Source of the DNA: an uncultured Oscillospiraceae bacterium | Lineage (GTDB): Bacteria; Bacillota; Clostridia; Oscillospirales; Oscillospiraceae | DNA: 60,849 nt | NCBI GenBank assembly: GCA_947581795.1 | Contig: CANPVS010000014.1 | Location: 1 to 60,849 of the forward strand | Direction of reading: 5' to 3' | In this document: positions 17,308 to 26,295 of the stretch, in pieces | Layout: each line of letters starts with the position of its first letter | Position numbering within the stretch: position 1 is the stretch's first letter | Notes under the pieces: model-generated | Database searches by the model: none | Told to the model about the DNA's origin: nothing | What the model saw: only the letters and a program-made list of their open reading frames with translations | Made by a program: the position numbers and the translations under genes

Positions 17308-19083
17308 TCAGATATGGGTGTCCCACAGGCCGCAGTAGGCGTCCACGGGGTCCTGTCCCACGAAGGCCTCCGGGCCGGTCATCAGCTTATCCGCCAGAGC
17401 GTCCAGGGTGGAGTCCAGGCTGTCGTAGGTGTTGATATAGGTCCGCGCCTGGGGGATGTCCGCCAGGACGAAGGGCTGCTGGGTACCCACCACGATCACG
17501 GGCACCTCGTGGACGTACCAGGGGATCTCGCCGCCGCCCTTGGTCATGCCGAAGGCGGGCCGGGCCACCGGCTGGAAGCCGCCGGCGATGTCCACCATGG
17601 TGATGATCAGGTCCTGCCCCGCCACGAAGTCCTTGATGGCGGACTTTCCGGCGAAGTAGACGTTCAGGTCAGCCTTCTCCCCCCGCTGGATCTTCTGCAG
17701 CAGCTTCTGGATGGGGCTCTCGTACACGAAGGCGTCGAAGCCCCGGGCGATGAGCTTGTCTCTCAGCTTGTCGGCGGGAGAGGCGGCGTTCTGGTTAAAG
17801 AGCGCCCCCAGGCCAGGGGCCTCCAGGCCCTTCACGTACACGATCATAATGCGCTTATACCGCTCCGGGATCATGGGCAGCACGTCCGCGTCCTTGTACT
17901 TTACGAGGGTGATGGCCTTGTCGGCTATCTCCTTCTGGGCGGCCTTATGCTCCGCGCAGCCCACGATCTGGTGAACCTGCTCCTTGGGGGGCATGATCTC
18001 GGTTTTCGCCTTCTTATGAAGGCCCATGTGTGCTTTGAGGGCCAGGATGCGGTGCAGCGCGTCGCTGAGCCGCTCCTCGGTGATGCGGCCGTCCAGCACG
18101 CCGTCCTTCATGGCCTGGAAGTCCTCCTCCATGTCGTTGAAGAACAGGAACATGTCCACGCCGGCGGCGATGGCGGCGGGCATCAGGTCCTTCCGCTTCA
18201 TCCGGCAGGTCAGGCCCACCATGTGGCTGGCGTCGGTGAGGACCATGCCGTTGAAGCCCAGCTTGCCCCGCAGCAGGCCGGTGATGAGCTCCGGGGACAG
18301 GGTGGCGGGCATGATGTCCTCGTCGGCGATGCCGGGGTTGAAGTGCTTGGTGTAGGCCGGCTGCATGATGTGCCCGGCCATGATGGCCTCCAGTCCCGCG
18401 TCGATCAGGGTCTCATAGACCTTGCCGAAGGTGGCGTCCCACTCCTCGCAGGAGTAGCTGTTCACGGAGTTGGCCACGTGCTGGTCCCGGAAGTCCAGGC
18501 CGTCGCCGGGGAAGTGCTTGGCGGCGCAGGCGAAGCCGGGGTTCTCGTGGGCGCCCTCCAGATAGGCCTTGGCCATGGCCGCCACCTGGTCGGTGTCGTT
18601 GCCGTAGGTGCGCAGGCCGATGACCGGGTTCTCCCAGTTGAGGAAGATATCGCTCACCGGGGCGAAGGACAGGTTGCAGCCGATGGCCGCCGCCTCCTTA
18701 TTGGACATATAGCCCAGGTCGTGGGCGTATTTCACGTTGCCCGTGGCGCCGATCTTCGTCTGGCAGCCGATGGGCGTGCCGTCCACGCAGGCCCCGTTGC
18801 CGCCGTTTTCCGTGTTGCAGGCGATGATGAGGGGTATTTTGCTGTTCTCCTGGAGGATGCGGTTCTGCTCATAGATCTCGTCGGCCTTGCCGGGATTGTA
18901 CCGGATGCCGCCGATGTGGTACTTGCCCACCGTCATCTTCAGGTATTCCTCGTCCCGGCTGTCGCCCATGTTGAAGAAGAGCTGACCGACCTTCTCGTCC
19001 AGGGTCATACCGGCGATGGTGTCCTCCACCCACTTGCAGTCCTCATCCGACAGGAAAAAGGGCTTCGCTTTCATGTCTACCAT
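17308..19083 (-). CDS. Family 3 glycosidase, NagZ-type (copy B)
   Basis: 591 aa, exactly the length of copy A and collinear with it from MVDMKAKPFFLSDED to the final CGLWDTHI, so the pair arose by tandem duplication. It retains KHFPGDGLDFRDQH (Asp/His dyad) and the nucleophile in MVLTDASHMVG. Differences cluster around the first barrel loops (PIGCQTKIG against VNIGSGIKVG) and in the C-terminal domain, suggesting divided substrate preference. Cytoplasmic, with RBS GAGGAGG before the ATG. Confidence 0.87.
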   Translation of the reverse strand: MVDMKAKPFFLSDEDCKWVEDTIAGMTLDEKVGQLFFNMGDSRDEEYLKMTVGKYHIGGIRYNPGKADEIYEQNRILQENSKIPLIIACNTENGGNGACVDGTPIGCQTKIGATGNVKYAHDLGYMSNKEAAAIGCNLSFAPVSDIFLNWENPVIGLRTYGNDTDQVAAMAKAYLEGAHENPGFACAAKHFPGDGLDFRDQHVANSVNSYSCEEWDATFGKVYETLIDAGLEAIMAGHIMQPAYTKHFNPGIADEDIMPATLSPELITGLLRGKLGFNGMVLTDASHMVGLTCRMKRKDLMPAAIAAGVDMFLFFNDMEEDFQAMKDGVLDGRITEERLSDALHRILALKAHMGLHKKAKTEIMPPKEQVHQIVGCAEHKAAQKEIADKAITLVKYKDADVLPMIPERYKRIMIVYVKGLEAPGLGALFNQNAASPADKLRDKLIARGFDAFVYESPIQKLLQKIQRGEKADLNVYFAGKSAIKDFVAGQDLIITMVDIAGGFQPVARPAFGMTKGGGEIPWYVHEVPVIVVGTQQPFVLADIPQARTYINTYDSLDSTLDALADKLMTGPEAFVGQDPVDAYCGLWDTHI

Positions 19084-19117
19084 GGTTATCTCCTCCTCTT
19101 GTATTGATGTATGGCGT

Positions 19118-19960
19118 TCAGCCGCCCAGGTTTTTCAAAAACGCGTCGATCTTCGCCTGTTGATAGGCCCCGGCATAGGTGCCGTTCAGCAGATGGCCGA
19201 AGCCCTCCGCCACGAACTCCTCCCAGCACGCCTTCTCCTGCCGGACCCGGATGGGGTAATAGAACACGCCGTTCTGTGTGGCCGCGTCCATATCCCCCAG
19301 CGCGTCGCCGCACATGAGCACGTGGTCGGCAGCGTAGCCCTGCTTTAAAAGCTCCGCGATGCAGTAGGCCTTGCTCCCCACGTCCTGGGCGCAGACAACG
19401 TCGGTGTGGGGCAGCAGGCCGTACTTGTCCCACTCCTCCAGCACCGCGTCCGGGTTGGCGCTGGACACGATGGCGATGTCCGCCTTCTCGTGGGCGAAAG
19501 CCAGGGCCTCCTTCACCCCGGGGTAGGGCAGCTTCACGCTGTCCGGCAGGGCGGTGATGGCCTTATTGACGGCCTTGGACCAGCTCAGGGCCTTTTTGAG
19601 GATGGGGCTGCCCGTCTCGTCGATGGCCTTCTGCAAAGCGTCGTTGCTGGGGGCCGCCCCGGAGTTGACCCATGCGGTCAGGTCCGCCAGGTGGTCGATG
19701 GGCGTGTACTGCGCGTCCACCTCTGTGAGCATCATATTGAGGCCCTTGAACCGGTTGATGCCCCGGGTCATGGTGTAGAGGTTGATGTCGTTCCAGCGGG
19801 CCAGGATGGCGTCCTTCCACGGATCAAGCGCCCATTCCTCCACCAGGCACGGGCCGAAGCAGTGGATGTGCTTGCAGTCCATGGTGTCCATGGCGCAGCC
19901 GTCCGAGTCCACGCACACCAGATAGTCCTTTTTCCTCTTGAACTTTTGAATCGTGCTCAA
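19118..19960 (-). CDS. HAD-superfamily hydrolase
   Basis: 280 aa cytoplasmic phosphatase-like protein. Motif I is VCVDSDGCAMD (nucleophile Asp), motif II SSANPD, motif III the Lys of VGSKAYC, motif IV GDALGDMDAA. A large helical cap lies between motifs I and II. I chose the TTG start at 19960 because GGAGGG is five bases upstream; the ATG at 20017 has no RBS. It is the first gene of the hexuronide operon. A phosphosugar substrate is likely but unproven. Confidence 0.85.
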   Translation of the reverse strand: MSTIQKFKRKKDYLVCVDSDGCAMDTMDCKHIHCFGPCLVEEWALDPWKDAILARWNDINLYTMTRGINRFKGLNMMLTEVDAQYTPIDHLADLTAWVNSGAAPSNDALQKAIDETGSPILKKALSWSKAVNKAITALPDSVKLPYPGVKEALAFAHEKADIAIVSSANPDAVLEEWDKYGLLPHTDVVCAQDVGSKAYCIAELLKQGYAADHVLMCGDALGDMDAATQNGVFYYPIRVRQEKACWEEFVAEGFGHLLNGTYAGAYQQAKIDAFLKNLGG

Positions 19961-20118
19961 CGGGGTCCCTCCTTTTCCTCTATGGGGGAATTTGTATAAA
20001 ACTCCTCCAGTATTCATTTATTATAATTGTTATTTTGCCAAAAAAGAAATATCTTTTTCTACATGTTATATATACAAAATGGAATAAGTATGCTATATTG
20101 GGGTATGGAGGACGTGCC
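19961..20118. promoter_or_regulatory. Divergent promoter region of the hexuronide operon and its LysR regulator
   Basis: 158 bp of AT-rich DNA between divergent starts. On the minus strand a TATAAT box occupies 20020-20025 with no good -35, as expected for an activator-dependent promoter. A near-palindrome TGTTATATATACA lies at 20064-20076 and may be a LysR-type site of the T-N11-A kind. An AT-rich -10-like sequence (GCTATATT, near 20091) precedes the LysR gene. Confidence 0.55.
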
Positions 20119-21009
20119 ATGAACATATCTCTGAACGTGATACGGTACTTTGTGGAGGCGGCCAAGCAGGAGAATTTCTCCCGGGCGGCCAACCGGCTCT
20201 ATACGGCCCAGCCCAATCTGAGCAAGAAGATCGCCGAGCTGGAGAAGACCATCGGCGTGAGCCTTTTTCAGCGCACGGGCCGCCAGGTGCACCTGACCCC
20301 CGCCGGGCGGTATCTCTCCGGGGAGTGGGCCGCCGCCCTGGAGCAGATCGAGCGGTCCATCCGCCGGGCGCGGATGATGGAGCAGGAGCAGCGCGACACC
20401 GTGACATTGGGCATCCTGGAGGGCATGAGCATCGCTCCCGACTCCGCCCGCTGGCTGGAGATCCTCCACGAGCGGTACCCGGACGTGCAGCTGCACATGG
20501 AGCGCAGCGGCATGCACCAGCTGTTCCAGGACTTCGACGCGGGCAAGTACGACATCGTGGTGGCATCCGAGTTCCGGGGCGCACAGCCCCCGGTGCGCTC
20601 CCAGTGCGGCCGTCGGGTCTGGGAGACCTGCAGCGGAGTCATCGCCATCAATACCCGCGATCCCATGTCCGGGCACAGCTCCCTTACCCTGCCCATGCTG
20701 AGCGGGGAGAACTTCATCTCCCTCAGCCGGGACGAGGCGCCGGAGGGCTACCTGCAGTTCCAGGAGATCTGCCGCCGCCACGGCTTCGAGCCCCATATCA
20801 TCCGGGAGACCAGCTCCATCGAGACGCTGCTGCTGTACGTGGAGACCGGCGTGGGCGTGGCGCTTTTGAGCGGCAACACCCGGCTCACGTCCAACCCCAG
20901 CATCCGGCTCATTCCCTTGGAGGACCTGCTGTTCGACACGGTGGTGTACTGGCACGCCGACCCGGTCCGCCCGGCGGTCCAGGCCATGATCGACGCCACG
21001 GTGAAATAA
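20119..21009 (+). CDS. LysR-family transcriptional regulator
   Basis: 296 aa. N-terminal winged HTH (MNISLNVIRYFVEAAKQENFSRAANRLYTAQPNLSKKIAELE) and a C-terminal periplasmic-binding-protein-like effector domain (about 90-296). The ATG at 20119 has GGAGG seven bases upstream; the longer upstream frame lacks an RBS. Divergence from the hexuronide operon suggests that it controls that operon, with a pathway intermediate such as a hexuronate as inducer. A GC-rich hairpin follows the stop. Confidence 0.93.
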   Translation: MNISLNVIRYFVEAAKQENFSRAANRLYTAQPNLSKKIAELEKTIGVSLFQRTGRQVHLTPAGRYLSGEWAAALEQIERSIRRARMMEQEQRDTVTLGILEGMSIAPDSARWLEILHERYPDVQLHMERSGMHQLFQDFDAGKYDIVVASEFRGAQPPVRSQCGRRVWETCSGVIAINTRDPMSGHSSLTLPMLSGENFISLSRDEAPEGYLQFQEICRRHGFEPHIIRETSSIETLLLYVETGVGVALLSGNTRLTSNPSIRLIPLEDLLFDTVVYWHADPVRPAVQAMIDATVK

Positions 21010-21013
21010 ATAA

Positions 21014-21033
21014 GGGCGCGCCTTCGCGCGCCC
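21014..21033 (+). terminator. Hairpin after the LysR gene
   Basis: GGGCGCG, short loop, CGCGCCC; no clear T-tract follows. A type B repeat begins 12 bp downstream. Confidence 0.5.
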
Positions 21034-21044
21034 AACATCATGGA

Positions 21045-21152
21045 GGCCCCCTTGTGTAAAGGGGGCTGTCATGCGCAGCATGACTGAGGGATTGTCATTT
21101 ACAACCCCTCCGCCTCGCTTCGCTCGGCACCTCCCCTTACACAGGGGAGGCT
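21045..21152. repeat. Palindromic MITE-like element, type B (full copy)
   Basis: Left end GGCCCCCTTGTGTAAAGGGGGC, CTGTC, inner stem ATGCGCAGCAT, GACTGAGGGATTG; right end CCTCCCCTTACACAGGGGAGGC. Same plan as type A but with TTGTGTAA in place of CTGACGAG at each end. Confidence 0.85.
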
Positions 21153-21172
21153 TTATAAGGTAGGAGCGCTGC

Positions 21173-22021
21173 TCATATGGCAGCGCTCCAGCCTACTGTC
21201 AATTGTTCCTCTTCCAATTGCCTCTCCAAAGCCTGCTCCACCAGCAGGGCCACATTGTCCTCTATGGCCTTCCGGCCGGCCAGGTACAGCCGCCGCAGGC
21301 ACCGGGGGTTTCCCTTCTCCACGGGGACGCTGGCCACGGCGCAGAGGTCCCGGATAGAGCTGGTGACGTAGGTCCTGTCCATGGGGGTCCCCTCCTTCGT
21401 GAGGAACAGGGGGCCGGTGTAGAGCCCGTTCCGGTCCGCATAGGCCAGAAGCTCGTCGCACAGGCACCGGGGCAGATGGATATTTCTCCGGTTTTTTCCC
21501 TCGCCGATGGTCACATACCCCGCCTTCGCGGCCTCCACCGTCACCTTCTCCAGCTCCTGCACCGGCAGGTCCGCACCCGCGAACACCTTCACCAGCAGGT
21601 AGACCTTCTCCCGGCCCAGCAGCTTCGCGACTTGCAGCAGATGCCGATACTCGCCCCGGTTCATCTCCGGCTGGGGCTTCTCCTCCGCCCGGAGGGTGTC
21701 CCGGAACTGGTATTCCCGGTGGCCCATGTAGGCAACATAGTTGTTGGCCACGGAGATATAGAGGTTCGCCGTCCTCGGCGCGCAGCCGTTGGCAAGCAGC
21801 GCCTCCCGGCACTGTTCCAGCGTGTCCCGACGGATCATGCCGTCCTCGGGCAGGACCTCGGCCAGCCGCTCCAGGCTCCGGCGGTACCGCTCCACGGTCT
21901 CCGGGGCCCGGCCTTTCACCAAAAGGCTTCCCAAAAAGCCCTCTATGTCTCCCGCCGTCATGGAGACGCCTGTATCATGTTGTCCCAGCCTCCCGGCCGG
22001 TCTGACGTTTATCGCATCCAT
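21173..22021 (-). CDS. Tyrosine-recombinase-like protein with degenerate active site
   Basis: 282 aa, intact frame with RBS AGAGGAG. An N-terminal SAM-like core-binding domain (about 20-105) and a catalytic-domain fold (about 118-280) align with the intact recombinase at 26365. The catalytic set is lost: the first Arg (TGVRVSE in the intact protein) is Pro153 in DLPVQE; the HxxRH box reads RCLRR (240-244), keeping only the second Arg; the GHSS box and the nucleophile Tyr are absent. The C-terminus ends instead in a Glu/Leu-rich helix and EEQLTVGW. The gene is full length, so it may serve as a DNA-binding accessory rather than being debris. Confidence 0.8.
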   Translation of the reverse strand: MDAINVRPAGRLGQHDTGVSMTAGDIEGFLGSLLVKGRAPETVERYRRSLERLAEVLPEDGMIRRDTLEQCREALLANGCAPRTANLYISVANNYVAYMGHREYQFRDTLRAEEKPQPEMNRGEYRHLLQVAKLLGREKVYLLVKVFAGADLPVQELEKVTVEAAKAGYVTIGEGKNRRNIHLPRCLCDELLAYADRNGLYTGPLFLTKEGTPMDRTYVTSSIRDLCAVASVPVEKGNPRCLRRLYLAGRKAIEDNVALLVEQALERQLEEEQLTVGWSAAI

Positions 22022-22055
22022 AGTCGTCTCCTCTTAGAAGGCTCCAGCACAACCT

Positions 22056-22312
22056 AACCCCCCTGTGTAAAGGGAGGGGGCAAGTGAATCGCCCACCCCC
22101 AAGCCTCCCCTGTGTAAGGGGGAGGTGCTGAGCGAAGCATCCACCTTATAAGCCCCCCTTGTTAAAGGAGGACGGGCAAATTGCCCCCTCTAAAGCCCCC
22201 CTTGTTAAAGGGGGGTGGCCCGAAGGGCCGGGGGGATTGCAAACCACAATCCCTCAGACTCCGGCTGGCGCCGGAGCCAGCTCCCTTTACACAAGGGAGC
22301 CTTCCATAATGT
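22056..22312. repeat. Composite of type B and related palindromic fragments
   Basis: The space between the degenerate recombinase and the surface-gene terminator is filled by at least four fragments: a CCCTGTGTAAAGGGAGG end, a CCTCCCCTGTGTAAGGGGGAGG end, two GCCCCCCTTGTTAAAGG variants, and a right half with the inner stem CTCCGGC/GCCGGAG ending in CTCCCTTTACACAAGGGAGC. It looks like nested or repeatedly rearranged copies. I see no gene here. Confidence 0.75.
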
Positions 22313-22324
22313 CGATTTTGCAAA

Positions 22325-22351
22325 GGGAGCAGGGCCAGAGACCCTGCTCCC
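22325..22351 (-). terminator. Terminator of the surface-protein gene
   Basis: GGGAGCAGGG, seven-base loop, CCCTGCTCCC: a perfect 10-bp stem followed on the minus strand by TTTGCAAAAT, 40 bp after the surface-gene stop codon. Confidence 0.75.
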
Positions 22352-22389
22352 CTCATTAGGTTGCTATGTTCGGTTTACTCGCTTTTGCC

Positions 22390-25300
22390 TCAGGCAGCGG
22401 GATCGCCCTTGGTGAAGTGGCCGTTGACGAAGTCGCCATAGGCCGCGGTCCAGGTGATCTCACCGAAGTGGCCGCTGTTGCGGTCGGTACGGGCGTAGGC
22501 GTCGCCGGGGATAGCGGGATCATTGATCCAGCCGTTCTTGCTGGTCACCAGCTTGCCCTGCGTACCGCCCTCAGTGCCGGTCTGCAGCATGAACCAAGCG
22601 TTGCCGATCTTGCGGAAGCCGGTCCACATCGCGCCGTCGGGCCCGACGTAGTACCACAGGCCGCCCTTGCCGTAGATCCACTTGCTCTTCTGCAGGACCT
22701 TATCCTTGTAGTAATACCAAGTGCCGTCAGTAGCCTTCACCCAGCCGGTGCCGGAAGCGGGAGCGGCGGGGATGGTGGGCTTGGGGTCGTCGGGCGTGGT
22801 CGCGGGCTTCTTCTCCAGGGCCTTCTCGGCGGCTTCGAGAGCCTTCTGAGCGGCCTCGACGTCAGCCTTGGTGGCGCTGTCGCCCAGAGCCTTCGCGTTG
22901 TCCAGAGCGTCCTTGAAGGTCTTCCAGCTCTCCGCGGTGTAATCGGCTTCCTTGTACTCCTCGGCAGCCTTCACAGCGGCGGCCAGAGCTTCCTTCGCGG
23001 CGGCCAGCTCCTTGGCGGCCTTCGCCTCGTCGGTCATGACCAGCTTGTTGTAAGCCGCGGTCAGCAGCTCAGCGGCGTTCTTCATCTGAGCCTGGGTGGC
23101 CTTCGGGTCAGCCAGGACCTTCTTGGCATTCGCCAGAGCGGTCTCGAAGGGACGCCAGGTGGCCACGGTGTAGTCGGCCTCCTTGCAGGCCTCGGCGGCC
23201 TTGATGGAAGCTTCCAGCTCGGTCTTGTCGATCTCGTCGATGGGGGCCAGAGCCTTGATATCAGCGTCCAGAGTGTCAATGATCTTCTTGATCTCAGACA
23301 GGAACGCGTTCTCGGCGCCCTTCTTATAGATCGCCTCGGCCTCCTTCATGGTGGCCTTCAGCTTGCCGTAGGTGTTGAAGGTGTAGACTGGCGTGCCCTC
23401 GTCCTGGGTCTGGCTGGTCTTGCCAACCAGCTTCTCGGCCTCGGCGATCTTCTCAGCCAGAGGCTTCAGATCCGCGGTCTTCTTCTTCAGGTAGCTGCAG
23501 ACCTTGATGATATCGCCGATGCTGTTGACGACGTCGTTGTCGGCCTGGCAGATATTGTTGTGGTTGGCCACGGTGCTGCCGGCGGTCTTGTCGTTCAGCA
23601 GGGTGGTCATGGCGGAGATGGCATCATCGATCAGGTCGAACGCGCCGGCGATCTTCTCCTCCTCGGTGTCGCCTTCCAGGTACTTACCACAGCCGGACCT
23701 GATCTCATAGTCCATGGGATCCAGGGCCTTGGCGGCCTTCAGGATGGACAGGGCGTTCTTGATATAAGTGCCATCGCCTTCCACGGTCGAGCTGGACGCA
23801 TATGTCTCACCGCTGCTCCACTTGCTCAGAGCAAGGATCTTGACGGGGGCCTTGGAGTTTTCCAGGGTCACCCAGTCACCGTCGGGCTCACCGTTGACCA
23901 GGTCGCTGTACTGGAGCACCGCGTAATAGGTGCCGACCTTCAGGGCCGCGTCCTCCGCGGCGGTCAGCTGCCAAGACGCAGTTTTTGACAGGTCAGCAGT
24001 CATTGCACTGACGAGCTTACCGTCTCCATCCACCAGCGCGGCACGGAGTACACGTCCATCCTTCGTCGCATCGGCAAATTTGATAGCAGTCGAAGACGCG
24101 ACATGCAGGTAAATACTAGGCAGAGCCTCTTTGCTGCCGCTCAGCGGGTTAAAGCCGACCAAGGTGTTGGGTGTACGCGTCGTCGGGTACGGGTCGATAG
24201 TCCAGCTCTTCGTCACGACGTAATTAGCGCTAGAGAACTTGCCGTAATTCAGAGACTTCTCCGGCTCTCTCTCGCCGATCGTGAAGGTGATCGAATCGAT
24301 CTCTTCCCACTTTTCGGCGTTGGCGACCGCCGCAGCCTTCCCGGAAGTTATAGCAGAGGGCTGGATGTCCTTGTTGTAATAGTAGTGGATGGTGACCTCG
24401 TCGCCAGCCTGGAACGCAGTGCCAAGGCTGTTCTTAACCGGGAGCGTGAGCTCAGCGATCCACTGCTTCTGGGTGGCAAGGCCATCAGCCTGCCACGCGC
24501 TGCAGTTGAGGGAGATGTTAGTGTCGCCGATCAGGAAGATGTAGGCCGCTGCGGGAGGATCCTCATTCTCCTTGTAGTCATCGGTGCCGGGAGGATTCAT
24601 CACCCACTTATCCGTCGTACCGCGCTTCACATGGTAGGCGATGGCGTACTGATAGCCGTCCACGATCTGGTCGGCGGCGACGCTGCCGGGGAAATAGTCC
24701 ACGGCAAACTCCACTGTCACATTACCCGAATCGGCGGTCTTGGACCAGGTGTCGCTGCCGTCCACGAACTCGATGGTGGGTTCGCCTGCGACCTTGGTGT
24801 ACTGTGCCAGCGTATCAAGGGCATTGTTCACTTCCCACAGGGTCGTGTCAGCCACAAACTTCACGGTGGTGGTGGTCTTGTCGGACAGGAGGGCCTTCAC
24901 CGCGCCGAGATAGCCAGGGACAGTCTTGCTGGTGAACGTATTCCAAGGCTGTTTGGTCGTGTTGTTGATATCCAGGACGAACCGGGTCGTGTTGTAGATA
25001 TTCTCGTCCTGAGGCGCGGCGGCAATGGCAGCCTGGACCTTGGTCAGCTCAGCGTCGCCGGGCTTCCAGGCCGTGGTCTCCAGGACCAGGGCGTCCATAG
25101 CGGCCTTGGTGGCGGCTACGTAGTCGGCGTAGCTGGGCACGGTGGCATCCAGCTTCTCATAGGCCTCCAGCGCATCCTCCAGGGCCTCCAGGTAATTCAT
25201 CTGATAGGCCTTCGTCCAGGCGGTGGTAACGGTCGGATCCTTGGTATCGCTGTTGATCGCCGTAATGGTGCAGCAACTGGCGGCGATCTTCGCGTCGTCA

Positions 25301-26022
25301 TAATGCTTGTGCCAGTTGGCGGTGATCAGGTTCCTCAGGTCCTCTTTCTTGATCACTTCCTTGAGCTCATCCTTGTCAAGGATGTGGTCCACCAGCTCGG
25401 CCTTGCCGTCGGGCAGGAAGGCCTCCAGCTTTTCAGCAATGGCTTCCACGCTGCCGGTATCCACATCACCGACCTTGGAGGCCACGTCGACACCGTCGAT
25501 GCCGTCCAGATAGTACTCGGCGTCAGCCAGCACGCTCAGGAAGTCTTCCTCCTTCGCCTTGTTGCCGGTGGCGTTCACAAAGGGGTCATAGGACTTGGGG
25601 TCCTTGATGTAGTTGGCCAGAGCGTCGCTGAGGGACTTCGGGGTCACCGTGAAGTTCACAGAGCGCAGCTCGCCGGCCTCCACGCCGGCCTTATAGGTGT
25701 TGGCGACCTCGACGTCGTTGTACAGGCGGTAGTGGGCCTCCTTGGTCACGGCGCCCAGCTTCACCAGCAGAGGAACATCATTCTCCTCTTCCTCGACGAC
25801 CAGAGCCGCGGCCGCCTCGGGGGCCTCCACGGCCTCCTCTTCGACTGCGGGCTCCTCAACGACCTCGGCCTCGGGAGCCTCGGGCTCCACAGGGGCCTCG
25901 GGTGCCTGCTCCACGACTTCGGTCACGGTCTCTGCTTCGAACTCGTCAGCCGCAAGGGCCGGGACGCACAGAGACAGAGTCATGACCAGCGCCAGAAGCA
26001 GGCTGAGCATACGTTTTGTCAT
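22390..26022 (-). CDS. Large secreted surface protein with C-terminal cell-wall-binding repeats
   Basis: 1210 aa. Signal peptide MTKRMLSLLLALVMTLSLCVPALAA, then a Glu/Ala/Pro/Val-rich acidic linker (about 26-95). A long region of unknown domains follows (about 100-850). Helical FIVAR-like repeats come next (about 850-1090), with the recurrent pattern CKEADYTVATWRPFETALANA and EYKEADYTAESWKTFKDALDNA. The C-terminus carries choline/glucan-binding-type repeats (WVKATDGTWYYYKD, WIYGKGGLWYYVGPDG, WTGFRKIGNAWF). It is probably a non-covalently wall-bound adhesin or S-layer-like protein. RBS TTAGGAGG. I see no sigma-A promoter facing the gene in the 340 bp upstream; the only strong promoter there faces away inside an apparent invertible segment, so the gene may be off in this assembly. 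Confidence 0.88.
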   Translation of the reverse strand: MTKRMLSLLLALVMTLSLCVPALAADEFEAETVTEVVEQAPEAPVEPEAPEAEVVEEPAVEEEAVEAPEAAAALVVEEEENDVPLLVKLGAVTKEAHYRLYNDVEVANTYKAGVEAGELRSVNFTVTPKSLSDALANYIKDPKSYDPFVNATGNKAKEEDFLSVLADAEYYLDGIDGVDVASKVGDVDTGSVEAIAEKLEAFLPDGKAELVDHILDKDELKEVIKKEDLRNLITANWHKHYDDAKIAASCCTITAINSDTKDPTVTTAWTKAYQMNYLEALEDALEAYEKLDATVPSYADYVAATKAAMDALVLETTAWKPGDAELTKVQAAIAAAPQDENIYNTTRFVLDINNTTKQPWNTFTSKTVPGYLGAVKALLSDKTTTTVKFVADTTLWEVNNALDTLAQYTKVAGEPTIEFVDGSDTWSKTADSGNVTVEFAVDYFPGSVAADQIVDGYQYAIAYHVKRGTTDKWVMNPPGTDDYKENEDPPAAAYIFLIGDTNISLNCSAWQADGLATQKQWIAELTLPVKNSLGTAFQAGDEVTIHYYYNKDIQPSAITSGKAAAVANAEKWEEIDSITFTIGEREPEKSLNYGKFSSANYVVTKSWTIDPYPTTRTPNTLVGFNPLSGSKEALPSIYLHVASSTAIKFADATKDGRVLRAALVDGDGKLVSAMTADLSKTASWQLTAAEDAALKVGTYYAVLQYSDLVNGEPDGDWVTLENSKAPVKILALSKWSSGETYASSSTVEGDGTYIKNALSILKAAKALDPMDYEIRSGCGKYLEGDTEEEKIAGAFDLIDDAISAMTTLLNDKTAGSTVANHNNICQADNDVVNSIGDIIKVCSYLKKKTADLKPLAEKIAEAEKLVGKTSQTQDEGTPVYTFNTYGKLKATMKEAEAIYKKGAENAFLSEIKKIIDTLDADIKALAPIDEIDKTELEASIKAAEACKEADYTVATWRPFETALANAKKVLADPKATQAQMKNAAELLTAAYNKLVMTDEAKAAKELAAAKEALAAAVKAAEEYKEADYTAESWKTFKDALDNAKALGDSATKADVEAAQKALEAAEKALEKKPATTPDDPKPTIPAAPASGTGWVKATDGTWYYYKDKVLQKSKWIYGKGGLWYYVGPDGAMWTGFRKIGNAWFMLQTGTEGGTQGKLVTSKNGWINDPAIPGDAYARTDRNSGHFGEITWTAAYGDFVNGHFTKGDPAA

Positions 26023-26070
26023 TGTCTCTTATCCTCCTAAGATAATTATTTTCGAGCCCCTTTACCCCAC

Positions 26071-26094
26071 ACCACAGACTTCACATTCTGGAGA
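26071..26094. repeat. Left recombination core site (IR-L)
   Basis: Arm ACCACAGAC, 6-bp core TTCACA (26080-26085), arm TTCTGGAGA. Positions 26071-26090 match the reverse complement of 26338-26357 at 19 of 20 bases. The arm-core-arm layout resembles tyrosine-recombinase crossover sites. Confidence 0.75.
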
Positions 26095-26260
26095 ACGCGC
26101 AAGTCCCGAAACAACGGAAAATAAGGCTCCTCACCCAAAGCTTTGAGGGAAAGCGGCCTTTTAGCTGCCAAAAAGAGCGCGCTCACGCCGCCTGTTGCCC
26201 ATATCTCGGGCCACAGGCTGCTGCGCTATGTAAAAAAATCAAGATTTTTTGAAAATCCTC

Positions 26261-26289
26261 TTGCTTTTTTCGGTGTGGGAGGCTATAAT
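26261..26289 (+). promoter_or_regulatory. Strong sigma-A promoter inside the invertible segment
   Basis: TTGCTT (26261-26266), 17-bp spacer, TATAAT (26284-26289). An A/T-tract palindrome just upstream (26232-26250) could act as an UP element. CGGTGT (26271-26276) and ACACCG flank the -10 box and may form an operator. No plus-strand gene lies downstream before the terminator at 26334. Confidence 0.8.
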
Positions 26290-26295
26290 CAACAC

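Noticed and set aside
15571-19107. 1178-codon open frame on the plus strand
   Set aside because: Exactly antisense to the two GH3 genes, no RBS, composition of a GC-rich shadow frame (His/Gly/Val/Leu-rich, no domains).
22056-22312. CRISPR-like array
   Set aside because: Repeats are irregular palindromic fragments of different length and orientation, without constant spacers or cas genes. No CRISPR array, rRNA or tRNA gene was recognised anywhere in the window.
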